DNA from: an uncultured Dyadobacter sp.
GTDB taxonomy: Bacteria; Bacteroidota; Bacteroidia; Cytophagales; Spirosomataceae
Reading direction: 5' to 3'
Length of the DNA: 6,832 nucleotides
NCBI GenBank assembly: GCA_946481035.1
Contig: CAMLNK010000220.1
Location: forward strand, 1-6,832
A program made the translations under genes and the position numbers. The notes below the pieces were generated by a model that worked only from the letters and a program-made list of their open reading frames with translations, was not told the DNA's origin and made no database searches. Each line of letters begins with the position of its first letter. The first letter of the stretch is position 1. Positions 6,821-6,832 of this stretch are shown in pieces.

Positions 6821-6832
6821 TTACCCCACCAG

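Overview
The window looks like ordinary chromosome from a member of the Bacteroidota, most likely the Cytophagales (a Dyadobacter- or Spirosoma-like organism). This assignment is inference from three things: moderately GC-rich coding sequence with AT-rich gaps, genes without Shine-Dalgarno sequences and with one Bacteroidota-style promoter (TTG, 20 bp, TTACTTTG), and Dps and TonB-receptor sequences of Bacteroidota type. No rRNA, tRNA, integrase, transposase or CRISPR array is visible.

Layout. Positions 1-1851 (minus strand) hold the N-terminal 617 codons of a TonB-dependent outer-membrane receptor; its C-terminus lies beyond the left edge. A 225-bp gap (1852-2076) holds its probable promoter, a small AT-rich palindrome, a direct repeat and a tandem octamer repeat. 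Two tightly spaced minus-strand genes follow: an exported SYLF/Ysc84-domain protein (2283-2960) and, 8 bp downstream of it, a 65-residue KTSC-domain protein (2077-2274). A divergent gap containing an imperfect inverted repeat leads to dps (plus strand, 3172-3651), which ends in a strong intrinsic terminator (3674-3705). Next come a soluble cytochrome P450 (3771-5096) and, 20 bp later, a CPA1-type Na+/H+ antiporter (5117-6730), probably one transcription unit. The window ends in a second octamer array (6733-6820) that folds into a long imperfect hairpin.

How the genes fit together. There is no obvious single pathway. Dps (iron storage and DNA protection), the antiporter (pH and sodium homeostasis) and perhaps the SYLF protein suggest a loose envelope/stress neighbourhood, but this is weak inference. 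The most unusual signal is non-coding: the two octamer arrays share an identical 20-nt sequence placed 2-3 nt after the stop codons of two unrelated genes. This points to a dispersed 3'-end repeat element in this genome. I see no convincing evidence of a new multi-gene system.
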